Positions 33,404 through 46,234 of a DNA stretch of 64,000 nucleotides are shown in pieces (the stretch's first letter is position 1; the number at the start of each line of letters is the position of its first letter). The position numbers and the translations under genes were made by a program. Source of the stretch: Hofstenia miamia. Taxonomy: Eukaryota; Xenacoelomorpha; Acoela. The stretch spans positions 749,336 to 813,335 of the forward strand of contig SCFE01000021.1 of assembly GCA_004352715.1 (NCBI GenBank). The letters run 5' to 3'. The notes below the pieces were generated by a model. The model had not been told where the DNA came from, ran no database searches, and saw only the letters and a list, made by a program, of their open reading frames with translations.

Positions 33404-34640
33404 TCATTGAGTAACTGAAATGTAAAGTTCATTTTGAGTGATAATTGTGATGTTCTTGATTGATTGGAGTGCTAAGTTTGGATCCTCCCATTCACATGAA
33501 ATATATATCTGGGTGTCATCTGCAAACATGTGGTGGGATATCCCTTTCTCAGAGAGAAAAAAACTAATGAAAGAATTGTAGTCTATAAATAATATAGGGC
33601 CAAGATTTAGCCCTGATTTACCCCACATGAAATAAGTTCTGTACTAGAGCATTCATTTCCAATTTGAACATATTGTCTCCGGTTGAATAAGCATGTTTTA
33701 AACCAGGGTAATACTGAACCATTTAATCCAATTTTTTAAAGTACTCTAATTAATAGTATATGAATAATAGTGTCAAAAGCAGGCTCCACAGATCGGCTAA
33801 CCCTGTAGCCAGATTGGTATTTTGGAAGCAATCTATTTGATTCTTAAAATGGAATGAATTGTTTTGCTGCAGATTTTTCAATTAATTAGGAAGGAAATGA
33901 TAGGTTTGCTACTGGTTGATAGTTAGAGTGCTGATTGACGTCCAAGGTCTTTTTCTTCTATGTAGGTCGAATTAGTGATGTCTTCAAGCAATCAGGGAAA
34001 GTAATTAACCAAATGAGTTAAATATGGGAATGTTCCATTAAGAACTTCTTCATGCTTCAAAATATTTGTCAAAATAGGATCAAGTTTACATGTTGTATTA
34101 TGCATAGACATAACACTTTCACTTACCTCTAGTGTTGATAACGTTTTAAATAGAGACATGGTTTCTGATGACGCGGGATATGATCTTGTAACATCATCCG
34201 CTATCCCAGAAAAGCTCAATTGAAAGCTGTGATATGTATTTGTTATTTTCCTATGAAATAAGCCTGGAAGGAATGCGCATTGGGCATTTGGTTGACTATC
34301 TTAGTTTTCTTCGTATTAAGCTCATTAGATACCAACTTAAACAATTTCTTTGAATCATTTGATGTCTCTAAAAATCTCCTTGAGTATTAATTTAATTGTT
34401 TCCTTTTACATAATTGGACTACTTTATTTCGAAGCTCTTTGAAAGATGCTAGAGAACTTGGAGTTTGGCTGTGCATTTGAAAACGTTCCGCTCTTCGACG
34501 TTGTGCACATAGTTTTTTTACTTCCCCATCAAACCATCTAGGTTTCTCTACCTTTATATTAAGAGTTTTTATTGGAATATATCTTTGCAAAATATCACTT
34601 AGGGCAAAATTATAATTCATTGCCGTATTATTTGACGAAA
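33404..34640 (-). pseudogene. LINE reverse transcriptase domain
   Basis: The segment at 34620-34387 (KPRWFDGEVKKLCAQRRRAE) is the linker seen in CR1/L2 ORF2 (wf...l..l...rr.ae). The segment near 34219-33992 carries LDPILTNILKHEEVLNG. The core follows: LNLGPILFIDYNSFISFFLS near 33610 (family GSvLGPiLF..yi.dl) and SHHMFADDTQIYISCEWEDP near 33540, with the catalytic FADDTQIY box intact. Several frame changes separate these blocks. Confidence 0.85.
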
Positions 34641-34784
34641 AATTGTGGTTAAGTAAATTTAGAGAAATCGGATAAATTTAATTGAGACCATTTTCTTCTA
34701 CAAATGATGGCCTTAATTCCTCTTTATTTACTTGAGAAAGGCGAAAGAAGACTGGGATATGATCAGGAAAGTCGTACGAATTAT

Positions 34785-35324
34785 CTACAAAATGTTCTTA
34801 ATAATGTTGTCTTCATCTTTGGTGATGAGAAGGTCTATAATATGTCCTCCAATATACGTAGCAGACTTTACATTTTGTGTCAATAAATGATTTTCTAGAC
34901 ACTCTATAAATTTACTTGATAATTGATTCTCTGGACTATTCATATGCACATTAAGATTCCCTAATATGAGTATAGAATGATTTATAAGAAATGTTTCATC
35001 AAGGTAATTCTCAAATTCTTCAATAAATCGAAGAATTCTAATGTCATTAAGCATAACTCAAATGTAGAATCCAAACTACGTTTCGAGAAATTTGGCTTTA
35101 GACATAATTTATATAAGAAACCAATTTGCGCCTCCACAACTGTCATCGGGCACACTTATAAAACCATACCCCATAGAGAAAAGCAAATTTTCAGAGAGTA
35201 CATCACGTGGCAAGAACCATGTTTCGATAGTAAAACATATATCAATGTTCCTTTCAAGAACCAGTTCTGAAATGTAAAATTCCTTATTGTTTACTGACCA
35301 AGTGGTTATCAAAACACAATTCAA
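34785..35324 (-). pseudogene. LINE endonuclease (APE-type) domain
   Basis: Readable as WSVNNKEFYISELVLERNID followed by ICFTIETWFLP (family N.RSl.nK...l..ll....iDil.l.ETWl), with the catalytic ETW. Then FEEFENYLDETF-type sequence and ILILGNLNVHMN (family iiGDFN.H; here GNLN, so the Asp is lost), and IDLLITKDEDNI (family lDlvlt). Broken by frameshifts between the blocks. Confidence 0.8.
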
Positions 35325-35345
35325 ACTATCTCCATTAATGCATTA

Positions 35346-37100
35346 TGGTGAATGCATTATTTTTGCCTTTATCAAAAGTAAATGCTAGTTTGTTGGAATG
35401 TAATAACATGACTTATGCTATAGTTATACTAGCTCTAATGATGCTAGAATATAAATATATATATACAATCAAAAACCTAATATTAAATTAAATGTATCTG
35501 TGTTAATTTATGTTTTGGTAAAAAGACTGAACTAAAAGTTTCTGCAAAAGTTTAGTTTTGCTTAATTGGAATACCATTAAATTTATTAATCTCAAAATAT
35601 ATAAATGTATCTAAGAAATAATGTTAATAAAATTTTGAAGCAATATAACTTAACAGATTAAGTAATTCACAACTACATAAATACCACTACATTATTAATT
35701 TTTTCCCATCATTTTTAGGAGCTCAACAAGTCTTTTGTTGAAGTATGAAGTTAATTTTCTAATTTTTTGTGTCATCATTATTGATTCTTAAAAGATTTGG
35801 CTTCACAGTTCACCTTTGCTAAAAAATTGACGTCAATTTGGTAAATCTGACTCCTTAGAATGCTCCATAAATATGAGTCAGATTCATATACAGACTCTGT
35901 TTTTCCAATTATTGTTGGGTGAAATGGGAAGCATGGCATTGTCTAGTTGGAATATGATATCACTTCTGAGGATCTCATTTTGTGAGTTTAGCCAGGGAAT
36001 GAAATTGTCCAATAACAACTTGCATTAATTAACAGAATTCATTTTGAATTAATATGATACTAGAAATTGACCAACTGGAGTCTCACCAAAAATTCCGCCT
36101 GAAAATATGGTGCTATCACCACTCTGCTAAGACATGAAGTTCCAACTATGAGTTCTGCCTTTAATAAACCACCATCTCTTCTAACCATCAATACATTCCA
36201 AAGTGGTTCTGGTCTGGTCATTCAAAAGAGCAGTTTGGAAAGATGTCTTCAGATACTATTCAGCTAATTTCAACATTTTACAGCAGCTATAAGCTTGCTA
36301 AGGAGAGCAATCTGTTGGTGAATATTGCTATCTCATGGTTTTTATGATCCTATTTTATGTTGTTTTGGCACATCAGTGATTAAAGTTATTCAAATATTTG
36401 ATTAGTACTGTTGCAAGCATTCTAAATGGGTGATTTCTGAATTTTTCTTGCATCTCTTGTGTTCAATGTCTGGAGATAACACAAGAACGATTATGAAAAT
36501 ATTACTGACTCCTGCAAACAATTTAGGTTCAGATCAAGATATGAAAATTGAAATAAAACCAAAAATATTGGATTCAGCGTCATTGTAAATATTAATAATA
36601 TTTCTAGAATTATTTTTTTAATATGTGAAATCTCTGTACAAAGCCTGAAAATATATATATATACATAAGAGAAAAATAGTAATTGCAAGCGCTTTTTGTT
36701 CAGAATGTATTGTAGGTCTTAATTATTTGTTTTGAATGAGAATCAAGAAATTAATACAAAAACATAGAAAAATTATTGTATTGCTTATTAATAATTTCTT
36801 CATTTTATTTGGATGTGGTTTGTGCAATTATCAAAAAAGGCAGATGTGTTAAAATAGAAAATTCTTTGATTTTGTTGACTAAAGTGACTGTTTAGATCAA
36901 AAACTAACCTGCAACAGAGAACATTATAATCTCATTTGTAATCATGTTATTGCAAATTATCAGAAGGAAATAATGTAGGCAATGGCTACATAGATATATT
37001 TTTCCACTAATTATTTAAATTTTTATTTTTTAATTATTTTCTTGATTGTGATTTCTTAAGCCTCTACTGCATAAGTATTCTAGTCAAGTAAAAAAATATT
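35346..37100. other. AT-rich stretch, no recognised gene
   Basis: No open frame or motif that I can support. A short (TA)n run lies near 36652-36665. Confidence 0.45.
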
Positions 37101-37317
37101 TAAATGCTGATTTTAGATCCTCAAGCAATTATCTAAAAATCATTTTGATTTGGGTAATGAAAAAATTTGGAAGAACTTTGCAATGATTTCATCAAATTCA
37201 TTCTACAATAAAAATTTTGCATGAATGCCAAAATATACTATGAAACATGCCCTTCAATCAAACATTGGCTTCTTGGATCATACTTCAATGTTTTACAAAG
37301 GATTCCTCCTTCAATTC

Positions 37318-37792
37318 ACCATATCAATATTTGAATTGTATTAAACCTAGTTTTAGAAGTTTCCAAATTATTTTATAAATTTTTTAGAATTATAAACAAC
37401 TGATTAAAAGCACAGACAATTTTTTATACTCAAATAATAAATAATTAAAAGAACAACAATAAACCAATGATGAAGCAAGTTTTCTAATAGATGCAGAACT
37501 AAGTCTGATTTCATGGTTAAGCAATCGTGTCCAGCAGCTTCAAGCACTGAGTGATNCCATATCAATATATTAATTGTATTAAACCTAGTTTTAGAAGTCT
37601 CCAAATTATTTTATAAATTTTTTAGAATTATAAGCAACTGATTAAAAGCATAGAAAATCTTTTATATTCAAATAATAAATAATTAAAAGAACAACAATAA
37701 ACCAATGATCAAGCAAGTTTTCTAATAGATGCAGAACTAAGTCTGGTTTCATGGTAAAACAACCGTGTCCAGCAGCTTCAAGCACTGAGTGA
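37318..37792 (-). repeat. Direct duplication of exon-e tail around a single N at 37556
   Basis: 37318-37555 and 37557-37792 are near-copies that differ by several substitutions (for example CLTMKSDLV versus CFTMKPDLV). The single N between them suggests two alleles or overlapping contigs joined end to end. Confidence 0.8.
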
Positions 37793-38128
37793 TCTAAGTG
37801 CTTGCTATAGTTAGTTGTATTACCAAAAGGAATGGTAAGTTTTTACAATAATATCCAGTTGGATTTTCACTGAACACCTGTTTTGATATGTTGATTCACA
37901 CTTAAATAGTTCAGAAGAGAATCACATTTTCTGCTGTATATTGAAACTGAAATTTGATACAATTAGTCAGCTGGTTTGATGCATCAACTTGCTCACTAGC
38001 AATGTTAGTCCATTTGTATTTTCTGGAACATACTTTCCAATATTTATTCCATATGTGTAGATTTTCTTTAACATTCTCTCTGTTTAGATATTTCTCCAGA
38101 TGTTGAAATGTTGTGTTAATTGATGATT
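37642..38128 (-). pseudogene. Serine carboxypeptidase C-terminal exon e (U1)
   Basis: The minus strand after atgtttag reads ESSINTTFQHLEKYLNRENV, then HIWNKYWKVCSRKYKWTNIA and SEQVDASNQL, where a base deletion changes frame. The tail DHSVLEAAGHGCFTMKPDLV follows in frame with a TAA at 37642. Family landmarks are YLNRpdV..aLH, W..Cs and the catalytic-His region aGHm.p.d.P. A partial second copy of the tail lies across a single-N join at 37318-37555. Confidence 0.82.
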
Positions 38129-38865
38129 CTAAACATATTGATTAAAAATGTATGTACTCTAGCATATTCTAGACATTCTAATCTAATTCTAGCGGAGTGA
38201 CTAAAGGGTACAAACAAACCAGGACCCTAAATTTAGTTTATAAAACTAGAAACAAAACTTATTAATATCAATTTTAAGGAAGATAATAATATTAATATAG
38301 CGCAAAAATGAGGCCCACAATTAGAAAAATCATTCTTATAATTAACTTTTGACAATCTCATAGGCTCAATAATTGTGTAGATATCAACATATTAAGGTAC
38401 ATAAAACACAAATTAGAAAAATATCTTCTATACATTAAAAACAGCTACTGAAAATTTAATAAATACAATTGAAGGGAAACGGAGATTTACACTGATATTA
38501 AGGTTTTTTATCAGCCCCCAATTATAAAGTGAACCCACTGTCTAATTCTATAATGAAGATGATACTTCCCTTGAAGTATAATTTATTATCTATTTTCACA
38601 GCATTTGTATTTTCACTCTAATAAAATTAGAAAATTTTATATGGTTGCTAACTATAATGCAAAACTAAGAAATTGATTTTCACTTGATGTTTGTAAAAAT
38701 CAAATAATTGTATAGACTTTGCAGATATCAGAATACTAATTTGTATCAAAACTTTTGATTTTTTATCAATGAGTAGCATGATAATAAAATTAATTGATAG
38801 AAAGCAGAGTGTTGTAGAGTTTCGATCTTACATCAATATCCTTTAGAAAAATTTTTTCAAGGCTG

Positions 38866-39002
38866 TTTAAGAAATTCACAATAAATATTTTAAGAACAAT
38901 TGCATCTTTTCAATAATTTATCAAACAAATATTTTGACACTAGGCCTGTCATGACAAAGTATTTTAAAAGAAGTAATCTTTTGGGATTTTAGATTCAATT
39001 AT
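38866..39002 (-). pseudogene. Serine carboxypeptidase exon d (U1), internally deleted
   Basis: Begins after the acceptor gtatttt-ag equivalent (minus strand). It retains IESKIPK at the start and the part equivalent to DYFFYKYFLITGLMSQDLFD in decayed form, but the FIGSPKLKN block found in U2 and U3 is deleted. Confidence 0.6.
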
Positions 39003-39493
39003 CTAAAATATAACTTACTTAGGACAACAAATTTTTTGATATTTAACCAATTATTGTGATTGAGTCCAAAATTAAAATATTGTATTTAAAACTGCTTTAG
39101 AAAATTTAAGTTTAGAAAAAGAATCATGAAGAACTGTTAACAATTACTGTATAGACCTAAGGAACAAATTATCACATGAAAATAAAGAAAAATCTATTTT
39201 TAAAGAATTTAAGAAAAAAATTAAATTTGAATTATCACCAAAGAAAACAATTTATTTGTATATTTGAAAAATAAAGTCTGTAACTAAGTAATATCAATTT
39301 GCAGCGAAGTGGAATTTATAGAAAACAATTTACCTTAAACCTTAATAAGTATTTTTATACTTATTTGTACTGTACCAAGCTCTAAAAATGAATTATAATT
39401 ATTAAAAAAATATGAAATACAGAAAAAAGGTATTAGAGATGTCAAATATTTTCAATATGCTAATTATATTTACACTTACCATAACTAAGAACA

Positions 39494-39532
39494 TTTTCGG
39501 GACTTTCCAGATAGACAACGTACTAATGGTTT
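39494..39532 (-). pseudogene. Truncated second exon b (b') of U1, cut by gap
   Basis: The 3' remnant reads, on the minus strand, ...accattagtacgttgtctatctggaaagtcccgaaaatg and then joins ttcttagttatggtaagtg, as in U3 at 62208-62320. The rest is lost in the N-gap 39533-39963. Confidence 0.6.
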
Positions 39533-39963
39533 NNNNNNNNNNNNNNNNNNNNNNNNNNNNNNNNNNNNNNNNNNNNNNNNNNNNNNNNNNNNNNNNNNNN
39601 NNNNNNNNNNNNNNNNNNNNNNNNNNNNNNNNNNNNNNNNNNNNNNNNNNNNNNNNNNNNNNNNNNNNNNNNNNNNNNNNNNNNNNNNNNNNNNNNNNNN
39701 NNNNNNNNNNNNNNNNNNNNNNNNNNNNNNNNNNNNNNNNNNNNNNNNNNNNNNNNNNNNNNNNNNNNNNNNNNNNNNNNNNNNNNNNNNNNNNNNNNNN
39801 NNNNNNNNNNNNNNNNNNNNNNNNNNNNNNNNNNNNNNNNNNNNNNNNNNNNNNNNNNNNNNNNNNNNNNNNNNNNNNNNNNNNNNNNNNNNNNNNNNNN
39901 NNNNNNNNNNNNNNNNNNNNNNNNNNNNNNNNNNNNNNNNNNNNNNNNNNNNNNNNNNNNNNN
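39533..39963. other. Assembly gap (431 N)
   Basis: Run of N between exon b and its truncated duplicate b' in U1. U3 shows that a long (TA)n-rich tract fills the equivalent place, which explains the failed assembly. Confidence 0.99.
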
Positions 39964-39986
39964 TATATATATACATTCACACTTAC

Positions 39987-40212
39987 ATATTTTCGAGTTT
40001 TGAAGTTTGGGAATTTTTCATACAAACTTTGAATCGCCATCCAATTGCTGAGAAGACTGTGTGTGTGTCATTGAATTGTATATTTGTAGAATTCCCAACG
40101 TCTGAAAAACCGACATTTTCGGAACTTTCCAGATCGACAACGTTACTAATGGTGTCAAAAGCATAAGGATTGTGATGGAACCTTCCATTGATCATTACGA
40201 ACGGCCCATTAC
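39987..40212 (-). pseudogene. Serine carboxypeptidase exon b (U1)
   Basis: Acceptor tgtttcag and donor atat|gtaagt bound an exon that reads GNGPFVMINGRFHHNPYAF, DTISNVVDLESSENVGFSDV, NSTNIQFNDTH. The family has GPF...NpysWn..aNvlylesPaGVGFSY....D. A two-base insertion in the (AC)n of the NDTH region shifts the frame, so the [13 protein letters not shown] end is read in another frame. The start phase fits the end of exon a (Q-G-NGPF across the junction). Same exon as the 1-1406 array. Confidence 0.82.
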
Positions 40213-40761
40213 CTGAAACATGACCAATTAACTATGAATGGTAATTTTAAATTACAGTTGATTATAAAATAAGCAACTAATCAATCTCATGCCCTAACCG
40301 AATCCTTAAATTTATAAAAAATACTTCAAATACTTTGTTAACATTAAAGTTTCACGTGGATAATTTTCAGGCTATAATATATACAAATATAAAAATTTTT
40401 GAATGGACCTAATAATAAATTTCTCAAGCTAACTTTCTACTAAAAAACATAATGCTTTTTAAAGATCAACTTTCATACTTTAAGGATATTAGCTAGTGTT
40501 AACATAACATTTACATAGTATTGTTCAATTACCAAAATTAAAGAAATTATAGTATTAATAACAAATTTCAATCTTTTAAGCAAAAATTGCATTATAATAA
40601 AATGATAGAAAGTTGCGATCAAGAAACTGTGGGAAATTAGTAGCACATTGATTACATAAAAATCAGCTCAAATTGTTCCCAAACAAAAATACTTTCGCAC
40701 AACTATTCACTAAAACTAAAAATTGTCATTACTAGGGCAACCCACTATTACTAACAAATAT

Positions 40762-42290
40762 TGACTTTTAGATTATTAGAATATTGAATTTATTGACCAA
40801 ATTTCAAACTTCAAAGAGAAGAATATTTGAGCTTCAGAATAGTCAATTTAGTATCTGTACTTAAGCAAAAAATGCCAAAATTTATAGTTGCAAATTCACA
40901 ATCTCATCCAAGAAGCTTGTTGGGAAGGTAGAAACCCGACCCAACTTCAACAGTTTCCATATGAGCATTTGACAGAAATGCCGCTTTAGTAGTGTGAAAG
41001 AGGAGATTCCCCAGGCTCGCTATTTCTCTAGTATCATAATTTTGTATCAAATTTTTCAAATAAAATAAATCAAGCATGGATACCACAGCTGAATTCTTGA
41101 GATAGTTTACATGACTCAATTTACTCTATTCAAAGACAAAATATCTCATAGATGACTGGACTAAAATGCTGTGCAATGAGAGAATCAATGTGTTTGTTGG
41201 GCAAAAAATGTTATAGCAGAAATGTTATGACTAAATCGCTTTAAATTTTTTGGTAAGCATGCTCTAATTGTGATTTAATAAAAAATATTTCGTGACCAAC
41301 AAACAGTTAAGAGTTCTTTTACAATTATTAAATCGTTTGATTATAGAATAAATTTGGTTAATTTTCGGGTGTGTCTTACAGCATTTGACAATAGAAGAAT
41401 TAATGTTCTTGTTTGACTGCTAATGGACTTATTAGTAAGGCATTTATTTATATTTTACAAGTAGTAATTTCAATAAATATTTACAAAATACTCCCGGAAA
41501 CCAATGAAGCATGGATATCGCAACTGAATCTTGAATTGGTTTACAAGACGTAATTTACTCTATTCAAATAAAAATTTCTTATAGTTGACTGTATTACTAT
41601 GCTGTGCAATAAGAGAATCACTGTGTTTGTTGGGGAACAAATATTGGAGCAGAAATTTTATGACTAAATCGTTTTAAAATTATTGGTAATGATACTCTAA
41701 TTGTGATTTAATAAAAAAATATTTCGTGACCAACAAACCTTTAAGAGTACAAAATGAAAGAATATATCCAATTGAAANTGACTTTTAGATTATTAGAATA
41801 TTGAATTTATTGACCAAATTTCAAACTTCAAAGAGAAGAATATTTGAGCTTCAGAATAGTCAATTTAGTATCTGTACTTAAGCAAAAAATGCCAAAATTT
41901 ATAGTTGCAAATTCACAATCTCATCCAAGAAGCTTGTTGGGAAGGTAGAAACCCGACCCAACTTCAACAGTTTCCATATGAGCATTTGACAGAAATGCCG
42001 CTTTAGTAGTGTGAAAGAGGAGATTCCCCAGGCTCGCTATTTCTCTAGTATCATAATTTTGTATCAAATTTTTCAAATAAAATAAATCAAGCATGGATAC
42101 CACAGCTGAATTCTTGAGATAGTTTACATGACTCAATTTACTCTATTCAAAGACAAAATATCTCATAGATGACTGGACTAAAATGCCGTGCAATGAGAGA
42201 ATCAATGTGTTTGTTGGGCAAAAAATGTTATAGCAGAAATGTTATGACTAAATCGCTTTAAATTTTTTGGTAATCATACCCTAATTTTGA
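40762..42290 (-). repeat. ~510-bp direct duplication around a single N at 41778
   Basis: The segments 40762-41270 and 41779-42290 are almost identical, and both contain the same 71-codon minus-strand frame (AVVSMLDLFYLKNLIQNYDT..., 40904-41119 and 41921-42136). A more diverged repeat of part of it (41540-41740) lies between them and looks genuine. The single-N join suggests that the close duplication is artefactual. The frame lies between exons a and b of U1 and has no family match that I recognise. Confidence 0.8.
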
Positions 42291-43072
42291 TTTAGTCAAA
42301 AAAATATTTCGTGACCAACAAACCGTTAAGAAAACAAAACATACAATAAATCAAATTGAAATGTAGAATGAGATATTATATGAATGAACGAAAGCTGCTC
42401 TCAGATTGTCGTTAACCAATCTCAATGTGTTTATTACTAACAAAATCTGAAAATAGTAATATTAGTTCAGTATTATTTTAATTGTCAATAGTATGAATAT
42501 CTGCACTATTGTTTTTTTTGATATCCTGAAGTTCAATATTTTTGTCTTAGATTACTTGAATTTTATAGAATGGTTTTCATTAACATAATGAAAATATTGC
42601 TATCTCTATTTTTCACGTAATAAAACAAAACAATAAATAAATTAGTTTTTTCCAACTTTTAAACCCACATAATCTCGGGATTTACAACGAAATAATGCCG
42701 GAAATAAATCCCAAATAAATTTTGATATTTATGAGATTCGTGACAAACAAATTAATTCTGGCTATTCTTTCAAAAATATTTTATAGTAAATCTCAAATTT
42801 TGACAATATATCTAGGTTTTAAAATTTAATATAGTATATATTGCTAAATTTTATAACGTTAGAAAACACATCAACATTGAATAGGAGATTAAAGGCTTTG
42901 ATGAATTTAATATTCTTAAAATAATATTGCATAATATCCACTTAATTATTAACTCAAACGAAGAAGTACAAATGAAAGCAATAAGGCTTAGAACCAGTGG
43001 CGTAGTCACTGCATCATTATACCCCTGCAATTATCACGAGCTATGTATAAATACTATCGTAGTATGTATTAC

Positions 43073-43294
43073 CTTGAAAAGCGCCAACTAGTGAGCTGCA
43101 TCCCGGGCCACCATTGAACCATGCTATCAAAGATTCGTCTGACAAATTAATGCCAAAAGATAATGCCAAGCTTTACCAGGTTTCCCAGAGTTAATATATC
43201 CAGAATAAATGTCAAAATTAAACTTAAACATCTCATGATCAGTTATATTGCTTAGAGAAAAATCTTTGTCTTTAGCATAACAAAATGAAATTTC
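43073..43294 (-). pseudogene. Serine carboxypeptidase exon a (U1)
   Basis: The S10 family (lysosomal protective protein/cathepsin A, vitellogenic-like and RISC carboxypeptidases) removes C-terminal residues in lysosomes or outside the cell. This 222-bp exon has acceptor tgtcttcag and donor aag|gtaata. It reads FKFNFDIYSGYINSGKPGKA and WHY, matching the family QYSGYl......HYwf; then, after a single-base frame change, SDESLIAWFNGGPGCSSLVG, the family oxyanion-hole signature WlNGGPGCSS. The frame change between HY and the NGGPG block is shared with U2, so it arose before the duplication or reflects the parental state. The final codon is split (phase 1) and fits exon b. Confidence 0.85.
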
Positions 43295-43850
43295 CTGAAG
43301 ACATAGCAGAAAATTACATAAAGTGGAGAAGTTCATTTAAGCAAGTTTACAATTTGCGTTACTGATAACAACTGCTGTTTGAAAAGTGTATGAATTTCTC
43401 GTCCGCATAACGATAATGCTATTAGGCAGCAGAGTTTCTAAAATCGATAAAACTTAAATTTTTATATTTCTGTTATAAGTTAATGTTTCTTAGCATCTAG
43501 TAGCTCGTTTGATACAAAATAAAGAGCTATTTACTGAATTTGAACAAATATGCGGCAACAGTATTTATTTTGTGGCGTCAGATTCTGTAAACAATCATTT
43601 CAAACACCTTGAGAAGTGCCATCAGCAGAATTACAACTGAGCATTGGACCTTCAGGTTACATTAATTTAATAAGCAAATGAAATGGAATTCAAGCGGGGG
43701 AAAGAGAGTGCAGTTACTCTCCTAACTAAAATTGATATTTAAGAAGAAACTCCCCTACATTTTATAACGTAAGCAGTAAAAGTACAACTAATTAGTATGT
43801 TAGGCAAAACATCTACCTTGCCCACCCCTCACCCACCGGAAATTCGTTCC

Positions 43851-46000
43851 GCTGCCACTGCAAGCGTACAGATACAGAGACGTTAAGAGAAATTTCCAAA
43901 ATATATGAGATTCAGCAAAATTACAATGAAAATGGTATTGCACGTATTTTTGAAAAATGTTTGTGACCATATTTTGGATACAAGTAAACATATATGGAAT
44001 TACTTCAGCTATATATTGCACAAAACGTATTAATGATTATCAGCAAAATGTGCTTAATAATAGTTAAATTTCCATAATACCATTACAACAATTATATAGT
44101 TTATATAGCAAATTGAAATTTTGAGATAATTTCAAATATATGATCCATAATTTAAAATTGTTCACCAACAATTAACGTGAATGAATTTTTAATTGTGACT
44201 TTGCCTCGCTCGATTTTAATTGTTAACACAATAATCTGTGGTTTTCTGAAAATTTTTTAAATGCTTTTAACTCACTGCGGAAGTACTTAAATCTGAAAAC
44301 ACTACAAGATAGAGAAACGTCTCCTCTAATTTTTGATGAATTAATCCGAGGCCTGGAGCGTTCTTATGCAAGTGCGCATTGCCTACGATCTTTGATTTTG
44401 CACATAGCCTGCCTAAAGTGGATTCAAAGTGTTTTTCTCAAAAAAAACCAAAATATTTTATCGTAGTTGTTGCCTCCATGAGCATTAGACAGACTGATTA
44501 TCTGAACATTAGGTATGAAAAGAATTTGAATCTTTTTACAAAAATCGAATTTTCATTGAAAAAAAAATTTAATGTATTTCATGCACGGTATAATTCTTTG
44601 CAAAACTTATCATTACATGAGTGCACACAAACCGATAAAATTGCCAATTCAAAGCCTTTCAGTATTTCTGAACCCTATATCAACTATCTTTACACTAAAG
44701 TAACAAACGCTTTGTCCACGGTATTGATCAATTTTATCCAAAATGGTGAAAATATATGTAAAATAGGAAAATACTAATTTATGTATGAACATTTTCCGGT
44801 TTTCTTCGTCGAATTCTAATCGGTTTTTCACTGATAGAGATAGTGTGAAACATGGTTTACTGAAATGAAGAAAGGCCTATCTAAAATTTTTCGAAGCAAT
44901 TTTTATACTTGAACCAAGTTTTCTACAATTTTCGCTGAAAATAATTTATCTTAAAATAATTAAAATATAGCTAATTTTTTTCCTTTTATCAATTATGTTT
45001 AAACGAAAAAAACACTTCGACAATTATAAATAAATAATTTGGCTTTTCAAACCTGTTCATATGTTTTTTCTAGCGCAAACAATGAAAGCTCTATTAGCGC
45101 TTTAGTGCAAAACGAAGAATTTTTGCGGAGAAGCAAACAATATTAAAATAATGTAATATATATATATATATATATAATGATAAAAAATTTTTTGTTTTAT
45201 CTTTTAAATTGAAAATATTTTGTTTTGTTTTAGAGGAATTCCAATGAAATTCTAAATTCAAAAAATGTTTATAGTTTCAGCAATCTACAGTTTTGCAATT
45301 AGAATGATCATTAAATTTACTTTCTGGAATCTATAAATCGAATTGTTTTTAAAAAGATAACTTGATTTCAGTTTTTTATGAAACTTAGTAAAAATTTTTA
45401 CAGAAACTGTTTATAATAATGAAAATGTAACTAATTGTATATACAATTGAAATTTGAGAGGCCTCAAAGACATTCAAGCACAAATTTCAGTTGACACATC
45501 ATACTAAAGGAGTAATTATGTTTGGCTTTAGTGAAAAAAATTTTTAAATACCGTATATGTTTAACTATCATAGTAAAATATACTAAATAAGCAAAATGAA
45601 TTTCCAAATACTGCTGATTCTGGAAAGGGTTTTTTGCAGCAGTTCCTATTTCTAAGAATTTATTACAAATAGGATTAATTTGTTACTTAATAACTTTTCT
45701 CCTCTACTACACTCTTATTTCTACAAGGATTAATAGTAACAGTGTACTAATTTACTTTCTCAGGAATTTGTTTCCTCGCGTGTGGCGATACCGGATCAGT
45801 TGAATTGAGCAATGTTTTTTGAGAATTTCTACAAAATCAACAGATTATAGCAATTGGAGAATTCTCCACCTAATTTTACCCAATACACTCTCTTTGATTT
45901 ACTATTACAATGTAACCGACTTTTCTCAGATAATATCTATCTCTCAATTGACCAACAGTTATTGCTGTGTTTATTTTGATTTAGGACTTTAAGAATTTTA
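43851..46000. other. AT-rich stretch between the inverted copies, no recognised gene
   Basis: Open frame 44379-44777 (132 codons, plus) is unrecognised: no signal peptide, no known motif, low-complexity K/N/F-rich. A short (TA)n lies near 45159-45177. Confidence 0.4.
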
Positions 46001-46234
46001 TTGTAATTACAACCGTAAGTTGCTGACAAGCTTTAGGTAAGCTTTTTAAACAATCTTTTTTTGGAGAAACACAGGTACGGTCGGTTTAAGTACTGGCAAA
46101 TGCCTTGAAACAAGAATTTATAGCCCTAACTAATCGGTTTTAGTTTCTTACTTATGCAAAACTGTTAATAATTCTAACTAAACAAGTTAAGGTTCTTTTG
46201 AACACTACATTGATAGTTTACAAACGTTCATTTT

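Larger units (their letters stand above)
32700..35345 (-). mobile_element. CR1/L2-like LINE, minus strand, decayed
   Basis: On the minus strand, endonuclease, reverse transcriptase and the typical C-terminal region follow one another from 35324 to about 32885, spanning most of an ORF2. Many small frameshifts are present. The 5' end is near 35345 and the 3' end near 32700. Confidence 0.85.
37100..43850 (-). repeat. Segmental duplication copy U1: serine carboxypeptidase gene, minus strand
   Basis: This block is the inverted counterpart of 51.44-56.95 kb (U2) and its 3' half matches 60.98-63.95 kb (U3). Anchors include 43795-43850 with 51444-51500, 42840-42990 with 52310-52440, 41270-41400 with 53150-53240, 40250-40700 with 53970-54800, and 38100-39480 with 55370-56830. 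Identity is high at the outer end (exon a is the same length and nearly identical) and lower elsewhere. Exons a, b, d and e of an S10 peptidase lie in order on the minus strand. Confidence 0.85.

Noticed and set aside
39402-40040. Open frames across the 431-bp gap
   Set aside because: Produced by N. Only the exon b part at 39987-40212 has real content.
42990-43110. hAT-like miniature element suggested by cagtggcgtag...gcccgggatgcagc
   Set aside because: The cccgggatgc part is the NGGPGCSS codons of carboxypeptidase exon a, so the resemblance is accidental.
44379-44777. 132-codon plus-strand frame as a gene
   Set aside because: No recognisable domain and composition matches surrounding non-coding DNA.
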